DNA of 48,595 bases from positions 52,057-100,651 of the forward strand of contig JAAVHX010000010.1 of NCBI GenBank assembly GCA_014799475.1, given 5' to 3'. Positions 1-9,098 of this stretch are shown piece after piece (positions within the stretch are counted from its first letter, which is position 1; every line of letters begins with the position of its first letter). The notes under the pieces were generated by a model. The model was not told the origin of the DNA and did not search any database. It saw only the letters and a list, made by a program, of their open reading frames with translations. The position numbers and the translations under genes were made by a program. This DNA comes from Clostridiales bacterium (lineage in GTDB: Bacteria; Bacillota; Clostridia; Oscillospirales; Oscillospiraceae).

Positions 1-1119
<1,119 letters not shown>

Positions 1120-1122
1120 CGC

Positions 1123-2427
1123 TCAGCCGTCCTGGGCCAGGGAGACCACCACCGTATAACCGGCGGGGTTCACCACGCCCACGTCCCCTTCGGAGCCGGC
1201 GCTGTTCAGATAGACGCTGGCGGACACAGTGTGCTGCCCGGTGGCCGCGTTGATCTCCTGCAGATTGGCCACCGCCCAGATGTTCTCCTCGGTAAGCTCG
1301 TCCAGCAAGGCCGTGGTGCCCCGGATCTTCACCTTGAGCACCTGGGTGATGATGCTGGGCTGCCAGCCCTCGGGGACGTTGGCGGTGCTGATGCGGTCGG
1401 CCTTTACCTCAAATTCCCGGGTCTCCACCTGTTTGCGTATCTTCAGCGTGACCGTCACCTCGGTGACGCCGCTGACGTTTTCCAGCTCGTCGGTGAGCGG
1501 GATGGGGTAGGTCCGCTGGCCGCCGTTCTCAGCCACGTCGTCCTCCAGGGTGGCCAGGTCGATGCTGGCTACGGTGATGGAGCCCAGGTTCACCAGGGCG
1601 TCCACCGCCTCCCGGCTGCCCGCCACCACGATGGAATCGGTGTCCAGTTTAACGTCTATATCGCCTTCTCCCAGCCCGCCGCCGGGCGTGACCTTCACCT
1701 CAAGGGGGATCTCCGCAGTGGCCCGGATGGGGAAGGAGGTGTAGATCGTGTCCACGTCACAGCTGATGTCCAGATCCGGATCCAGCGGGTCGCCGCTGGC
1801 GCCGATGAGCTGGAAGGGGAAGTAGTCCCCCACCGACTCCGTCAGATCCTCCCCAGGAACGATGACCTTGGCGTAGGCCACCTGGTTGACGAACTCCGCC
1901 CGGCCGCTGATGGTCAGCGTGCCCGGGTCAAACCGGAAGTCGTCCTTGTCTCCGGCCAGGTAGCCCTCCGCCGTCGAGCCCTGCCACTCGCCCCGGATCT
2001 CAATCCCCTCCCGGCGCAGGGACCGGGCCACCTCCACATTCACCACGGTGCCGACGCCCCCGCTGATGTATTCCACATCGTTGTCGCTGATGCCGATGCC
2101 GCTGGGCAGGCGGGTGGAATAGGCCACCCGGTGGGTGCCCTCCGCGCTGATGTTGGACACGCTGGCCACCAGCTGGGGCGGATTGTTGCTCAAGGTGGCC
2201 AATATCATGGGCGTAGCCCGCACCCTCACGTTTGCCGTAACGTTTTGGCTGACGATCATCAGCCCCCGATCCTCCAGAATATCCACTCCCTCGAAGGTGA
2301 CGGGCAGATTAAAGGTCTGCGTCTCCTTATTTTCATCCCGGGAGGTCACCCAGATCCACAGGGACAGGGAGATGGCGATGGAGAGGACCATATATAGGAT
2401 CTTGCTGTCAAGAATCTTCTTTCCCAT
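1123..2427 (-). CDS. cdaR: CdaR-like YbbR-domain protein, regulator of diadenylate cyclase
   Basis: A 434-aa protein with one N-terminal membrane anchor (ILYMVLSIAISLSLWIWVTS, about residues 10-29) and a long extracellular part made of repeated YbbR-like beta domains. Each repeat shows a stretch of the type VNVEVARSLRREGI...GEWQG, then a strand rich in Val/Ile. In Firmicutes YbbR/CdaR proteins sit next to CdaA and modulate c-di-AMP synthesis at the membrane. The start overlaps the end of cdaA by 20 bp and is preceded by GGGAGAT. Downstream is DUF5685, not the glmM gene that commonly completes this cluster. Confidence 0.9.
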   Translation of the reverse strand: MGKKILDSKILYMVLSIAISLSLWIWVTSRDENKETQTFNLPVTFEGVDILEDRGLMIVSQNVTANVRVRATPMILATLSNNPPQLVASVSNISAEGTHRVAYSTRLPSGIGISDNDVEYISGGVGTVVNVEVARSLRREGIEIRGEWQGSTAEGYLAGDKDDFRFDPGTLTISGRAEFVNQVAYAKVIVPGEDLTESVGDYFPFQLIGASGDPLDPDLDISCDVDTIYTSFPIRATAEIPLEVKVTPGGGLGEGDIDVKLDTDSIVVAGSREAVDALVNLGSITVASIDLATLEDDVAENGGQRTYPIPLTDELENVSGVTEVTVTLKIRKQVETREFEVKADRISTANVPEGWQPSIITQVLKVKIRGTTALLDELTEENIWAVANLQEINAATGQHTVSASVYLNSAGSEGDVGVVNPAGYTVVVSLAQDG

Positions 2428-3298
2428 TGGAATTATCTCCCTTTTTGCCCTTGAATACGCTGGTGATCCGGGCGGCGGCGGTGGGCTTGCTCTCCTCGTC
2501 CGCCGCGGGCATCAGCTCCCGGCGGAGCAGCTGCTCCAGCGTCTCCGGCGACAGGTGCCGCTTGAGCATCCCGTTGATAGCCACCGAGATAGAGCCCGTC
2601 TCTTCGGACACGATGGCCACCACCGCGTCCGAGTTCTCGCTGATGCCGATGCCGGCCCGGTGGCGCATACCCAGGTCCCGGCTCAGATTCACGTTGCCGG
2701 ACAGGGGGAGCATACAGCCCGCCCCCACGATGCGCCCGTTGCGCACGATGACCGCCCCGTCGTGGAGGGGGGCCTTATTCCAAAAGAGATTCTTTAACAG
2801 CTCGGCGGACACCTGGCAGTCCAGGGCGGTGCCGGTCTTGAGCACGTCGTCCAGCAGGGTGCGCCGCTCGAACACCATCAGCGCCCCCACCTTGTCCCGG
2901 GACAGGGGGGCGTAGGCCTCCACCGTCTCCTTGACGGCGGTCTCCAGGTCGTTGCTGTAGCTCTCCGCCACGAACAGCTCCTTGATCTTGCCGCTGCCCA
3001 TCTGCTCCAAAAAGCGGCGCAGCTCCGGCTGGAACAGGATAATGAGGGCGATGACGCCCAGCTCCACCGCGTTGTTCAGCACCGTGCGGATCACCCGCAG
3101 GTGGAACAGGTTGGCCAGCGCCATGGCCACTACGATGAAGGCGATGGCCTTGACCACCTGGCCGGACCGGCTGCGGCGCACAAAGCGGAACAGGTGGTAG
3201 ATGCCAAAGGCGATGATGGCCATATCCAGAATATCGGTGAGGCCGATGAGCCTGAGGTATTCCGGCGCCAGCCGTATCGTCTGCAAAATCGCGTCCAT
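2408..3298 (-). CDS. cdaA: CdaA-type diadenylate cyclase (c-di-AMP synthase)
   Basis: A 296-aa enzyme that makes the second messenger c-di-AMP from two ATP at the cytoplasmic face of the membrane. Three N-terminal hydrophobic segments lie at about residues 20-40, 44-62 and 68-86. The DAC domain follows, with the catalytic DGA motif (APLHDGAVIVRNG) and the RHR motif (GMRHRAGIG). I chose the ATG at 3298 because GGAAGGAG sits about 7 bp upstream; an upstream in-frame start at 3343 would add 15 residues without a good ribosome site. First gene of the cdaA-cdaR-DUF5685-J operon, with its own sigma-A promoter at 3367-3395. Confidence 0.95.
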   Translation of the reverse strand: MDAILQTIRLAPEYLRLIGLTDILDMAIIAFGIYHLFRFVRRSRSGQVVKAIAFIVVAMALANLFHLRVIRTVLNNAVELGVIALIILFQPELRRFLEQMGSGKIKELFVAESYSNDLETAVKETVEAYAPLSRDKVGALMVFERRTLLDDVLKTGTALDCQVSAELLKNLFWNKAPLHDGAVIVRNGRIVGAGCMLPLSGNVNLSRDLGMRHRAGIGISENSDAVVAIVSEETGSISVAINGMLKRHLSPETLEQLLRRELMPAADEESKPTAAARITSVFKGKKGDNSNGKEDS

Positions 3299-3366
3299 AT
3301 GCGCCACTCCTTCCCACACCGAAAAATGCGCGTGACAAACCATTGCCGCACCGCGGCATTTTAAGC

Positions 3367-3395
3367 ATTATATCCCATCCGGCCGAGGTTGGCAA
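3367..3395 (-). promoter_or_regulatory. sigma-A-type promoter of cdaA
   Basis: On the minus strand TTGCCA, a 17-bp spacer and a perfect TATAAT lie about 70 bp upstream of the cdaA start. No other gene lies between. Confidence 0.8.
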
Positions 3396-3442
3396 GTGAA
3401 TCGGGGAGAATTCAGAGAAAATTCATGGGAAGGCAGCGGCAA

Positions 3443-3479
3443 AAAGCAAGGGCGCGGATTTGTGCCGCGCCCTTGCTTT
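3443..3479 (-). terminator. Rho-independent terminator after the cysteine desulfurase-family gene
   Basis: A 15-bp perfect stem (AAAGCAAGGGCGCGG with its complement) and a 7-nt loop begin at the stop codon. On the minus strand the stem is followed by TTTTT. Confidence 0.9.
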
Positions 3480-4606
3480 CATTTTTTCGCCGCCCCGGCC
3501 AGGGCGCGGACCGCCGCCGCCGCCCGGTCCACCTGATCCGGGCGGTTGAAGGCGGAGAAGCTGAACCGGATGGTTCCGGTGTCCTGGGTGCCCGCCGTCC
3601 GGTGGGCAAGGGGGGCGCAGTGCAGGCCCGAGCGCACCGCGACGCCCCGCTTCGCCAGCTCTTCGCCCACCTTCTCGCAGTCCATGCCGTCCACGACGAT
3701 GGAGCATAGGCCGCTCTGGTCCTCTCCGCCCCGGAATACCGTCACCCCGGGGATCCGTTCCAGCCGGTCCATCATACGCCCGGCCAGCTCCCGCTCGTGG
3801 CGGTGGATGCGGGCAATGCCCGTCCGGCTGACGAACTTCATCCCCGCCAGCAGGCCCGCCGCGCCGCACACGTTGTGGGTGCCCGCCTCCAGCCGGTCGG
3901 GCAGGAAGTCGGGCATATCCTGGCTGGCGGACAGGCTGCCCGTCCCGCCGTAGAGCAGGGGCTGGGCGTCCCCGCCGCACAGCAGCAGCCCGGTGCCCTG
4001 GGGGCCGTACAGCCCCTTGTGCCCCGGCATGGCCACAAACGCCGCCCCCCAGCCCTCCAGATCCACGTTCAGCGTGCCGGCGGACTGGGACGCGTCCACA
4101 ATGAGGGGCACGCCCCGCTCCCGGCAGAGCTTCGCGATGCGGTCCACCGGCTGGATGAAGCCGAACACGTTGGACACGTGATTGCACACCACCGCGTCCA
4201 CGTCCGGCGTGACCGCCTGTTCAAAGGCGGCGAACACCCCGTCGCTGTCAAACAGCGGCCCGGCCGCCACCCTTACCTTCACGCCGGGGATGGCGTGGAG
4301 GGGCCGCGTGACGGCGTTGTGCTCATAGCCGGAGACCACCGCCGTCCCCCCGGGCCTCACCAGTGAGCGGATGGCCACGTTCAGAGCGTGGGTGGCGTTA
4401 TAGGTGAGCACCACCTGTTCCGGGTCGCCCGCATGGAAGAGCCGGGCCGCCTGCTCCCGCAGCTGGTACATCAGATCCGCCGCCCCCATGCCCGGGGCGT
4501 GGCCCCCCCGGCCAGGGCTGGCCAGGTGGGCCATGGCCCAGGCGGAGGCCCGGGGCACCTCCCGGGGCTTTTCCAATGTGGTGGCGGCGCTGTCGAAATA
4601 GATCAT
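3479..4606 (-). CDS. Cysteine desulfurase-family PLP enzyme (class V aminotransferase, TIGR01977-like)
   Basis: A 375-aa fold-type I PLP enzyme. It opens with IYFDSAATTLEKP, has the PLP-lysine motif MPGHKGLYGPQGTG (about residues 194-207), VDASQSAG for cofactor binding, and SGLHCAPLAHRTAGT near the C-terminus (about residues 328-342), where the Cys is the expected persulfide or selenide carrier. The family releases sulfur from cysteine or selenium from selenocysteine. The gene overlaps an upstream DUF3343 carrier-like gene by 4 bp (ATGA), so the two are probably made together. Established comparative work links this subfamily with DUF3343 and selenium traits, but no selD or selenium hydroxylase gene is in view, so sulfur versus selenium is unresolved. 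Confidence 0.88.
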   Translation of the reverse strand: MIYFDSAATTLEKPREVPRASAWAMAHLASPGRGGHAPGMGAADLMYQLREQAARLFHAGDPEQVVLTYNATHALNVAIRSLVRPGGTAVVSGYEHNAVTRPLHAIPGVKVRVAAGPLFDSDGVFAAFEQAVTPDVDAVVCNHVSNVFGFIQPVDRIAKLCRERGVPLIVDASQSAGTLNVDLEGWGAAFVAMPGHKGLYGPQGTGLLLCGGDAQPLLYGGTGSLSASQDMPDFLPDRLEAGTHNVCGAAGLLAGMKFVSRTGIARIHRHERELAGRMMDRLERIPGVTVFRGGEDQSGLCSIVVDGMDCEKVGEELAKRGVAVRSGLHCAPLAHRTAGTQDTGTIRFSFSAFNRPDQVDRAAAAVRALAGAAKK

Positions 4607-4857
4607 GGCTTCACCTCGCTGTACTCCCCCTCCGCCGTCTGGAGGAACACCTGCTTGGGGGCCATGCCCTCCCGGCGTAGCACCGTGAGCGCGTCGGTCA
4701 GCCGCCGCTCCGGGATGCGCACGCAGTAGCCGCAGCCCTCCTTGGAAATAACCTTGGGCGAGCGCTGGACGGAGCCGGAGATGCCCACCCGCTCCAGCAC
4801 CTGGGCAGTGCGCTGGGCATAGGTGAGCGAGCGGCAGATAATGAGATAATAGACCAT
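4603..4857 (-). CDS. DUF3343 (Se/S carrier-like) small protein
   Basis: An 84-aa protein starting MVYYLIICRSLTYAQ, with a central EGCGYCVRIPE motif (about residues 40-50) carrying two closely spaced Cys. This matches the DUF3343 family, annotated as putative selenium/sulfur carrier-like proteins. The predicted alpha/beta layout (strand, helix, Cys motif, helix) resembles small TusA-like carriers. A Shine-Dalgarno AAAGGAA lies upstream. Its stop overlaps the start of the desulfurase-family gene by 4 bp, suggesting that the enzyme loads a persulfide or selenide onto this protein. That pairing is inferred from gene order. Confidence 0.8.
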   Translation of the reverse strand: MVYYLIICRSLTYAQRTAQVLERVGISGSVQRSPKVISKEGCGYCVRIPERRLTDALTVLRREGMAPKQVFLQTAEGEYSEVKP

Positions 4858-4911
4858 GGGCCCACCATTCCTTTCCCCTGTTTCTGACTAGATTGCGGAG
4901 GAACGCGAAAA

Positions 4912-4949
4912 CGCTCCTCTCAAGGACAGCATATGCCTTGGGAGGAGCG
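4912..4949 (-). terminator. Terminator-like hairpin downstream of ispF
   Basis: A 14-bp stem with one mismatch (CGCTCCTC...CAAGG with its complement) and a 10-nt loop. On the minus strand GCGTTTTCGCG follows. It lies about 210 bp beyond the ispF stop, so the ispF transcript would include the structured stretch between them. Confidence 0.55.
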
Positions 4950-5156
4950 CGTGTGAAAAAGAAGCGCGGAGCCGTCGTGAGCAGCCGTTAGGCCGCAAAG
5001 CGGCCATATAGGCCTAAGCCGCGCAAAGCGCGGCCCACGGCGGGCTAAGAGTGGAGCGCAGAGGAAAACCGAGGCGGGGCCGCAGGCCCCAGAGCGGTTT
5101 TCCTCGGAGTCGGAGGGCTTAGAGCCGCGTCGCGAACAGGCGCAGCGTGACAACAT
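4950..5156. repeat. Hairpin-rich non-coding stretch, possible intergenic repeat or structured RNA
   Basis: No convincing gene. At least three strong hairpins occur in about 120 bp: GGCCGC-AAA-GCGGCC around 4991-5005, nested inside TTAGGCC/GGCCTAA arms at 4989-5017; GCCGCGC-AAA-GCGCGGC at 5018-5034; and a long stem with GAGGAAAACCG arms at 5061-5105 enclosing GGGGCC-GCA-GGCCCC. The last is a composite hairpin of 45 nt. This density is well above other spacers here. It may be a dispersed palindromic repeat, or the folded 3' end of the carD-ispD-ispF transcript. Confidence 0.5.
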
Positions 5157-5630
5157 TTACTTTTCTTCGATCAGCGCCACGGCGTGGGCGGCCATGCCCT
5201 CCCCCGTACCGGTGAAGCCCAGGCCCTCTTCGGTGGTGGCCTTCACGCTGACCCGCCCGGGGTCCACCCCCATGGCGGCGGCCAGCTTCTCCCTCATCAG
5301 CGGGATGTGGAGGGCCAGCTTGGGCCGCTGGGCCAGCACGGTGGCGTCCACGTTGCCGATCTGATAGCCGTTCTCGCTCAGCACTTCCGCCACCCGCTTG
5401 AGCAAAACCAGGCTGTCCGCGCCCGCATAGGCCGGGTCGCTGTCCGGGAAGAGCTTCCCGATGTCCCCCAGCGCCGCCGCCCCCAGCAGGGCATCCATGA
5501 CGGCGTGGGCCAGCACGTCCGCGTCGGAGTGGCCCAGCAGCCCACGCTCATAGGGGATCTCCACTCCGCCCAGGATCAGCTTACGCCCTTCCACCAGGCG
5601 GTGTACGTCGTAACCGTGTCCGATCCTCAT
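5157..5630 (-). CDS. ispF: 2-C-methyl-D-erythritol 2,4-cyclodiphosphate synthase
   Basis: A 157-aa enzyme of normal family length that cyclises CDP-methylerythritol 2-phosphate in the MEP isoprenoid pathway. It shows the N-terminal GHGYDVHRL motif with the metal-binding Asp and His, the [19 protein letters not shown] motif, and [14 protein letters not shown] near the C-terminus. The ATG overlaps the stop of ispD by 4 bp, so the two are translationally coupled. The protein works as a cytosolic trimer in the family. Confidence 0.96.
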   Translation of the reverse strand: MRIGHGYDVHRLVEGRKLILGGVEIPYERGLLGHSDADVLAHAVMDALLGAAALGDIGKLFPDSDPAYAGADSLVLLKRVAEVLSENGYQIGNVDATVLAQRPKLALHIPLMREKLAAAMGVDPGRVSVKATTEEGLGFTGTGEGMAAHAVALIEEK

Positions 5631-6346
5631 AGGGAGGCCGCCTCCTCCACGAACGCCTCGCCGATGAGCAGATCGGCGGGGGTGGTGAGCTTGATGTTCC
5701 GCTCGTCCCCGGCGGTGAGCACTACCTTCATCCCCATCCGCTCCACGGCGGCGCAGTCGTCGGTGAGCTGGGCGCCGTCGTCCAGCGCCTTTTGCAGCGC
5801 CGCCCGGATCAGGTCGCCGTCAAACACCTGGGGCGTCTGGATGGCATACAGGTCCTCCCGCTCCAGCGTCCGCTCCACAATGCCGTCATGGGCCACCTTC
5901 ACCGTATCCTTCACCGGCACGGCGGGGGCCGCCGCGCCGCTTGCCGCCGCCTGCGCGATGGCGTCCTCAATGACCCGGACGGTGACAAAGGGCCTGGCCC
6001 CGTCGTGGATGGCGATGAGCTTGGCCTTTTTGCCGCACTCCAGCGTGCCCATCCGGGCGGACTGGGTGCGGTTCTCCCCGCCCCGGATCACCTTGGTCAC
6101 CTTGGTCAGCCCGAACTCCTGGCACAGCCGAGCCACATCCGGCACCAGCTCCTCCCGGGTGACCACCACCACCTCTGTGATACCGGGGGCCTGTTGGAAC
6201 GCCTCCAGGCAGCGCACGATCACCGGCACGCCGCCCACTTCGGCCAGCACCTTGTCAAAGCCCATCCGGGTGGAAGCGCCCGCGGCCACCACCACCGCCG
6301 AGCAGGCGGGGCCAGCCTCTTTTTTCCGTCTGCGGGAAAAAAACAT
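5627..6346 (-). CDS. ispD: 2-C-methyl-D-erythritol 4-phosphate cytidylyltransferase
   Basis: A 239-aa enzyme that couples CTP to MEP in isoprenoid synthesis. It has the nucleotide-binding loop [15 protein letters not shown] (about residues 19-33), the HDGARPFV motif and the [13 protein letters not shown] region. A basic N-terminal tail of about 17 residues ([12 protein letters not shown]) precedes the usual start, but AAAGGAGG at good spacing supports this ATG. It lies between carD and ispF, and is likely cotranscribed with both from the carD promoter, as seen in many Clostridia. Confidence 0.95.
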   Translation of the reverse strand: MFFSRRRKKEAGPACSAVVVAAGASTRMGFDKVLAEVGGVPVIVRCLEAFQQAPGITEVVVVTREELVPDVARLCQEFGLTKVTKVIRGGENRTQSARMGTLECGKKAKLIAIHDGARPFVTVRVIEDAIAQAAASGAAAPAVPVKDTVKVAHDGIVERTLEREDLYAIQTPQVFDGDLIRAALQKALDDGAQLTDDCAAVERMGMKVVLTAGDERNIKLTTPADLLIGEAFVEEAASL

Positions 6347-6411
6347 TCGTACATCCTCCTTTTGCGCAAAAAGGAGCCTTTCGGCCCCTCTCGCTTACAA
6401 CCTGTTTCACA

Positions 6412-6891
6412 TCAATGGCTCAAAACGCTGTCCACACTGCTCTCCACCGTCTCGTAGGGCAGGCTCTGGGCCAGCACCAGCTCGGAGATGAGGATCTGCT
6501 TCGCCGTGTGGAGCATCTTGCGCTCCCCGTTGGACAGCCCCCGCTGGCTTTCCCGCTGGCGCAGGCCCTTGACCACCCGGGCCACCTCCAGCAGATCGCC
6601 GCTCTTCAGCCGCTCCAGATTCTCCCGGTACCGGCGGTTCCAGTTCTGAGTCATGTCCACCTTGATGTCCTCCATGGCGGTCATCAGCTCCTCCGCCTTC
6701 GCGCCGGACACCACCGGGCGCATCCCGATCCCCACCGTGTTGTCCGTGGGCACCATGACCACCATATTGCCCACGGAAAGCTTGAGCTGGTAATATTCCT
6801 GCACCTGCCCCGCCACCTTGCGCTGCACGATGGAGTCGATCACGCCCGCCCCATGCATGGGGTGTACCACCTTATCGCCAACTTGAAACAA
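6412..6891 (-). CDS. carD: CarD/CdnL-family RNA polymerase-binding regulator
   Basis: A 159-aa protein read from a TTG start: GGAGG lies 7 bp upstream, and the protein then begins LFQVGDKVVHPMHGAGVI, as in the family. An open frame runs further upstream to 6957, but this overlaps the promoter and lacks a ribosome site. The N-terminal Tudor-like domain (about residues 1-60) binds the RNA polymerase beta subunit; a helical DNA-binding domain follows, with NWNRRYRENLERLKSGD. CarD proteins stabilise open complexes at rRNA and other promoters. It heads carD-ispD-ispF. Confidence 0.9.
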   Translation of the reverse strand: MFQVGDKVVHPMHGAGVIDSIVQRKVAGQVQEYYQLKLSVGNMVVMVPTDNTVGIGMRPVVSGAKAEELMTAMEDIKVDMTQNWNRRYRENLERLKSGDLLEVARVVKGLRQRESQRGLSNGERKMLHTAKQILISELVLAQSLPYETVESSVDSVLSH

Positions 6892-6928
6892 TTCCTCACC
6901 TCCAAAATATACATATCTTCCCACAAAT

Positions 6929-6957
6929 ATTATACCCATTTTCAACCCGTAAAGCAA
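6929..6957 (-). promoter_or_regulatory. sigma-A-type promoter of carD-ispD-ispF
   Basis: On the minus strand TTGCTT, 17 bp and a perfect TATAAT lie about 38 bp upstream of the TTG start of carD. The position also argues against longer versions of CarD. Confidence 0.85.
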
Positions 6958-7076
6958 CTATTTTCCTGAATTTTTTCTGAAATTTTCCACGAAAAAACTG
7001 TCTCCAACGCCGTTTTACGGGTAAATATGTACCAAAAAGCACCATCTTGCCGGTTTCTGGCCGCCCGAAAAAGCAA

Positions 7077-7114
7077 AAGACCGCGGCGGGCCCTGCGGCC
7101 GCCGCGGTCTTTTT
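7077..7114 (-). terminator. Rho-independent terminator after hydrolase 1
   Basis: A 13-bp stem (AAGACCGCGGCGG with its complement) sits 7 bp past the stop of the SleB-type hydrolase gene. TCTTTTGCTTTTT follows on the minus strand. Confidence 0.85.
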
Positions 7115-7120
7115 CACTGT

Positions 7121-8077
7121 TTACCTGTAAAAGTCGTGGGCACCAATGGTGGTCACATACGTGCGGTGCTTATAGGCGTAGCTCCTGGCTCCCGCCGCGT
7201 TGAAAAACAGCGCCTCGGGCACCACCTCGACGCCCTCCAGCACCAGCATGGCCGCCACCTTGGACTCCCAGTTGGGCTCCTTGTAGATGGAGCCGCTGGA
7301 AGCGGGGCTGAACTGGTTCTTCTGAAACAGCACGTCGTACAGCGTGTTGGGGAACTGGGGATCGTTCACCCGGTTCATCACCACGTTACCCACAGCGATC
7401 TTGCCCTCCAGGGACTGGTTGCCGCTCTCCGCGTGGATGATGCGGGCAAGCCACAGCACGGTCTCGCTGTCGTACACATCCTGCCCAGACGCCAGATAGG
7501 GCTCCGCGCCCTCCTGGTGCGCCAGCAGGACCTGGCCCGTCACGGCGTCATAGTCCACGGTGAGATTGAACACCTGGGCCAGCAGCCGCACGGGCGCCGC
7601 CACCCGTCCGTCCAGGAGGGTGATGCCGCCGCTGGCATAGAGGTAGCGGCCGTTGGCCGTAAAGTAGGGCACGCCCACCGCGGCAAAGAAGGCCAGATCG
7701 GCGGTCAGCACATTGGCGGCGTCCTCGATCCCGTCGCTGTCGGTATCCACCGCCACGACCTCGGTAACGGCGGAGGCGTTAACGGAAACCGTTCCGTCCC
7801 CTTCCTCCACCATGGCTTCCGCGTCCAGCGCGGACACGAAGGAACTCACTGTCACATAGCACACGCCGCCCCGCATTTCATACTCCACGGCGGGGACGGG
7901 CTCACCATCCAGCAGGATGGTGCTGTATATCTCTTCAGGCTCCGAACTCTCCACAACAGCCTCCGCGGGAATTCCATCCGGGAACTCCTCGGGGACCGCG
8001 GCCAGCGCCGGCAGGGTCAGGCTCAGGACAGTGAGGATGGCCAGCAAAAAGCTGGCTGCTCGTTTTTTCATAGACAT
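7121..8077 (-). CDS. SleB-type cell wall hydrolase, secreted (hydrolase 1)
   Basis: A 318-aa protein with a signal peptide (about residues 1-27, ending LTLPALAA). The middle (about residues 50-190) resembles a copper amine oxidase N-terminal-like domain, an extracellular module common in Clostridia. The C-terminal half is the Hydrolase_2/SleB domain with ARIIHAESGNQSLEGKIAVGN, whose Glu is the probable catalytic acid, and NRV after it. Such enzymes cleave peptidoglycan, often during germination or growth. The ATG at 8077 follows GAGGAGAG; a second ATG two codons later is also possible. It is a paralogue of the gene immediately upstream, but the two have separate promoters and terminators. Both promoters carry a WalR-like box. 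Confidence 0.87.
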   Translation of the reverse strand: MSMKKRAASFLLAILTVLSLTLPALAAVPEEFPDGIPAEAVVESSEPEEIYSTILLDGEPVPAVEYEMRGGVCYVTVSSFVSALDAEAMVEEGDGTVSVNASAVTEVVAVDTDSDGIEDAANVLTADLAFFAAVGVPYFTANGRYLYASGGITLLDGRVAAPVRLLAQVFNLTVDYDAVTGQVLLAHQEGAEPYLASGQDVYDSETVLWLARIIHAESGNQSLEGKIAVGNVVMNRVNDPQFPNTLYDVLFQKNQFSPASSGSIYKEPNWESKVAAMLVLEGVEVVPEALFFNAAGARSYAYKHRTYVTTIGAHDFYR

Positions 8078-8091
8078 GAAATCTCTCCTCA

Positions 8092-8115
8092 TTACAATTT
8101 GTTCTCAAATTGTAA
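8092..8115. promoter_or_regulatory. Inverted repeat in the hydrolase 1 leader
   Basis: A perfect 10-bp inverted repeat, TTACAATTTG-TTCT-CAAATTGTAA, lies just upstream of the ribosome site. It overlaps one half of the WalR-like direct repeat and could be an operator or an RNA hairpin. Confidence 0.5.
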
Positions 8116-8127
8116 CCACATTGTAAC
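8111..8127 (+). promoter_or_regulatory. WalR (YycF)-like box over the hydrolase 1 promoter
   Basis: TGTAAC-CACAT-TGTAAC is an exact match to the known WalR consensus TGT(A/T)A(A/C/T)-N5-TGT(A/T)A(A/C/T). It overlaps the -10 box at 8120-8125, a position that would favour repression. Confidence 0.6.
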
Positions 8128-8148
8128 TTATTCAAAACCATTTTGCAA
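8120..8148 (-). promoter_or_regulatory. sigma-A-type promoter of hydrolase 1
   Basis: TTGCAA, a 17-bp spacer and TACAAT are read on the minus strand, about 43 bp upstream of the chosen start. Confidence 0.75.
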
Positions 8149-8165
8149 CCTTTAGCGTTCAGCAA

Positions 8166-8204
8166 AATAGCCGAACCTCTTTTATTTAGAGGCTCGGCTA
8201 TTGT
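8166..8204 (-). terminator. Terminator-like hairpin after hydrolase 2
   Basis: A 14-15-bp stem with a bulge (AATAGCCGA-CCTCT with its complement) around an AT loop. The T-run on the minus strand is short (TTTTG). It separates the two hydrolase genes. Confidence 0.65.
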
Positions 8205-8262
8205 GCAGATTATACAGTTTTGCCCAATTTCTCCAAAATTTGATTGGAATTTCCTGGATTGC

Positions 8263-9066
8263 TCAGCGGTAGAACCAGTGGCATCCAATGGTGGTCACAT
8301 AGGTCTGGTTATTCATGACCCAGTGGTTATTGGTCAGCTCAGGGGCGATAAAGTACAGGCTGTCCCCCGCCGCCCTGGCCCCGTCCAGCACCAGCTTGGC
8401 GGCCAGCACGCTCTCTTGTGTGGGCTCGTTGTATATGGTGCCGTTGGCCACCGGGGTGAACTGCACGCCCCACTTGCGGTCAAAGATCACGTCATAGATC
8501 GTGTCGGGGAATTCCTCGCTGGCCACCCGGTTGAGCACCACCGTGCCCACCGCCAGCTTGCCCAGAAGCGGCTCGCCCCGGCTCTCGGCGGAGATGATGC
8601 GGGCCATCCAGTACAGGTCGTTCTCCGTGTAGGGGGCGGGGCCGGAACGCCCCGTCCCCGGGGTGAGGGTCACGCCGCTCCGGGCGCTCCAGTCCACCCG
8701 GCCGCCCAGCGCTTGGGCCAGCACCCGGATGGGCACCAGGGTGGTGCCGCCCTCCAGGCGCACGCCCTGGGGTATGTACAGCGCCCGGTCATTCACCGTC
8801 AGCCACTGCTCTCCCGGCTTGGCGGAAAGGGTCAGCCCCTCTCCCCGCACCCAGGCCGAGCCGCTCTCCCAGGTGACCGTTGCGTCCGGCGCCAGCACTC
8901 CGGCCACGGTGCGCAGGGACACGTAAGTGGTGTTCCCTCCCACCAGGCGGGCCTTGGCCTGAGTCCACAGGTTTTGCCCGTTGACGGACAGCACGTCCGC
9001 CGCCGAGGCGGGCAGGACCAGCGCCGCCACCAGCGCCAGCCCCAGAATAGCTCGTTTGATTTTCAT
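8263..9066 (-). CDS. SleB-type cell wall hydrolase, secreted (hydrolase 2)
   Basis: A 267-aa protein with a signal peptide (about residues 1-22, ending LVLPASAA). A copper amine oxidase N-terminal-like module follows (about residues 25-135; YVSLRTVAGVLAPDATVTW and LVPIRVLAQALGGRVDW are its typical strands). The C-terminal Hydrolase_2/SleB domain has ARIISAESRGEPLLGKLAVG and then LNRV, and ends YVTTIGCHWFYR. Hydrolase 1 ends in nearly the same way (YVTTIGAHDFYR), so the pair arose by duplication. AAGGAGTGA precedes the ATG. The predicted role is peptidoglycan cleavage outside the membrane. Confidence 0.88.
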   Translation of the reverse strand: MKIKRAILGLALVAALVLPASAADVLSVNGQNLWTQAKARLVGGNTTYVSLRTVAGVLAPDATVTWESGSAWVRGEGLTLSAKPGEQWLTVNDRALYIPQGVRLEGGTTLVPIRVLAQALGGRVDWSARSGVTLTPGTGRSGPAPYTENDLYWMARIISAESRGEPLLGKLAVGTVVLNRVASEEFPDTIYDVIFDRKWGVQFTPVANGTIYNEPTQESVLAAKLVLDGARAAGDSLYFIAPELTNNHWVMNNQTYVTTIGCHWFYR

Positions 9067-9098
9067 GCTCTGTCACTCCTTGGGGTTGGTATGGGTAT

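Noticed and set aside
3299-3420. c-di-AMP (ydaO-type) riboswitch upstream of cdaA
   Set aside because: The leader is only about 60 nt from the promoter, too short, and no conserved core is visible.
4920-5156. A 78-codon minus-strand open frame after ispF
   Set aside because: It is made of the hairpin-rich block, has no ribosome site and no family pattern.
6896-7117. A 73-codon minus-strand open frame upstream of carD
   Set aside because: It spans the carD promoter and the terminator of hydrolase 1, and its translation is low in complexity.
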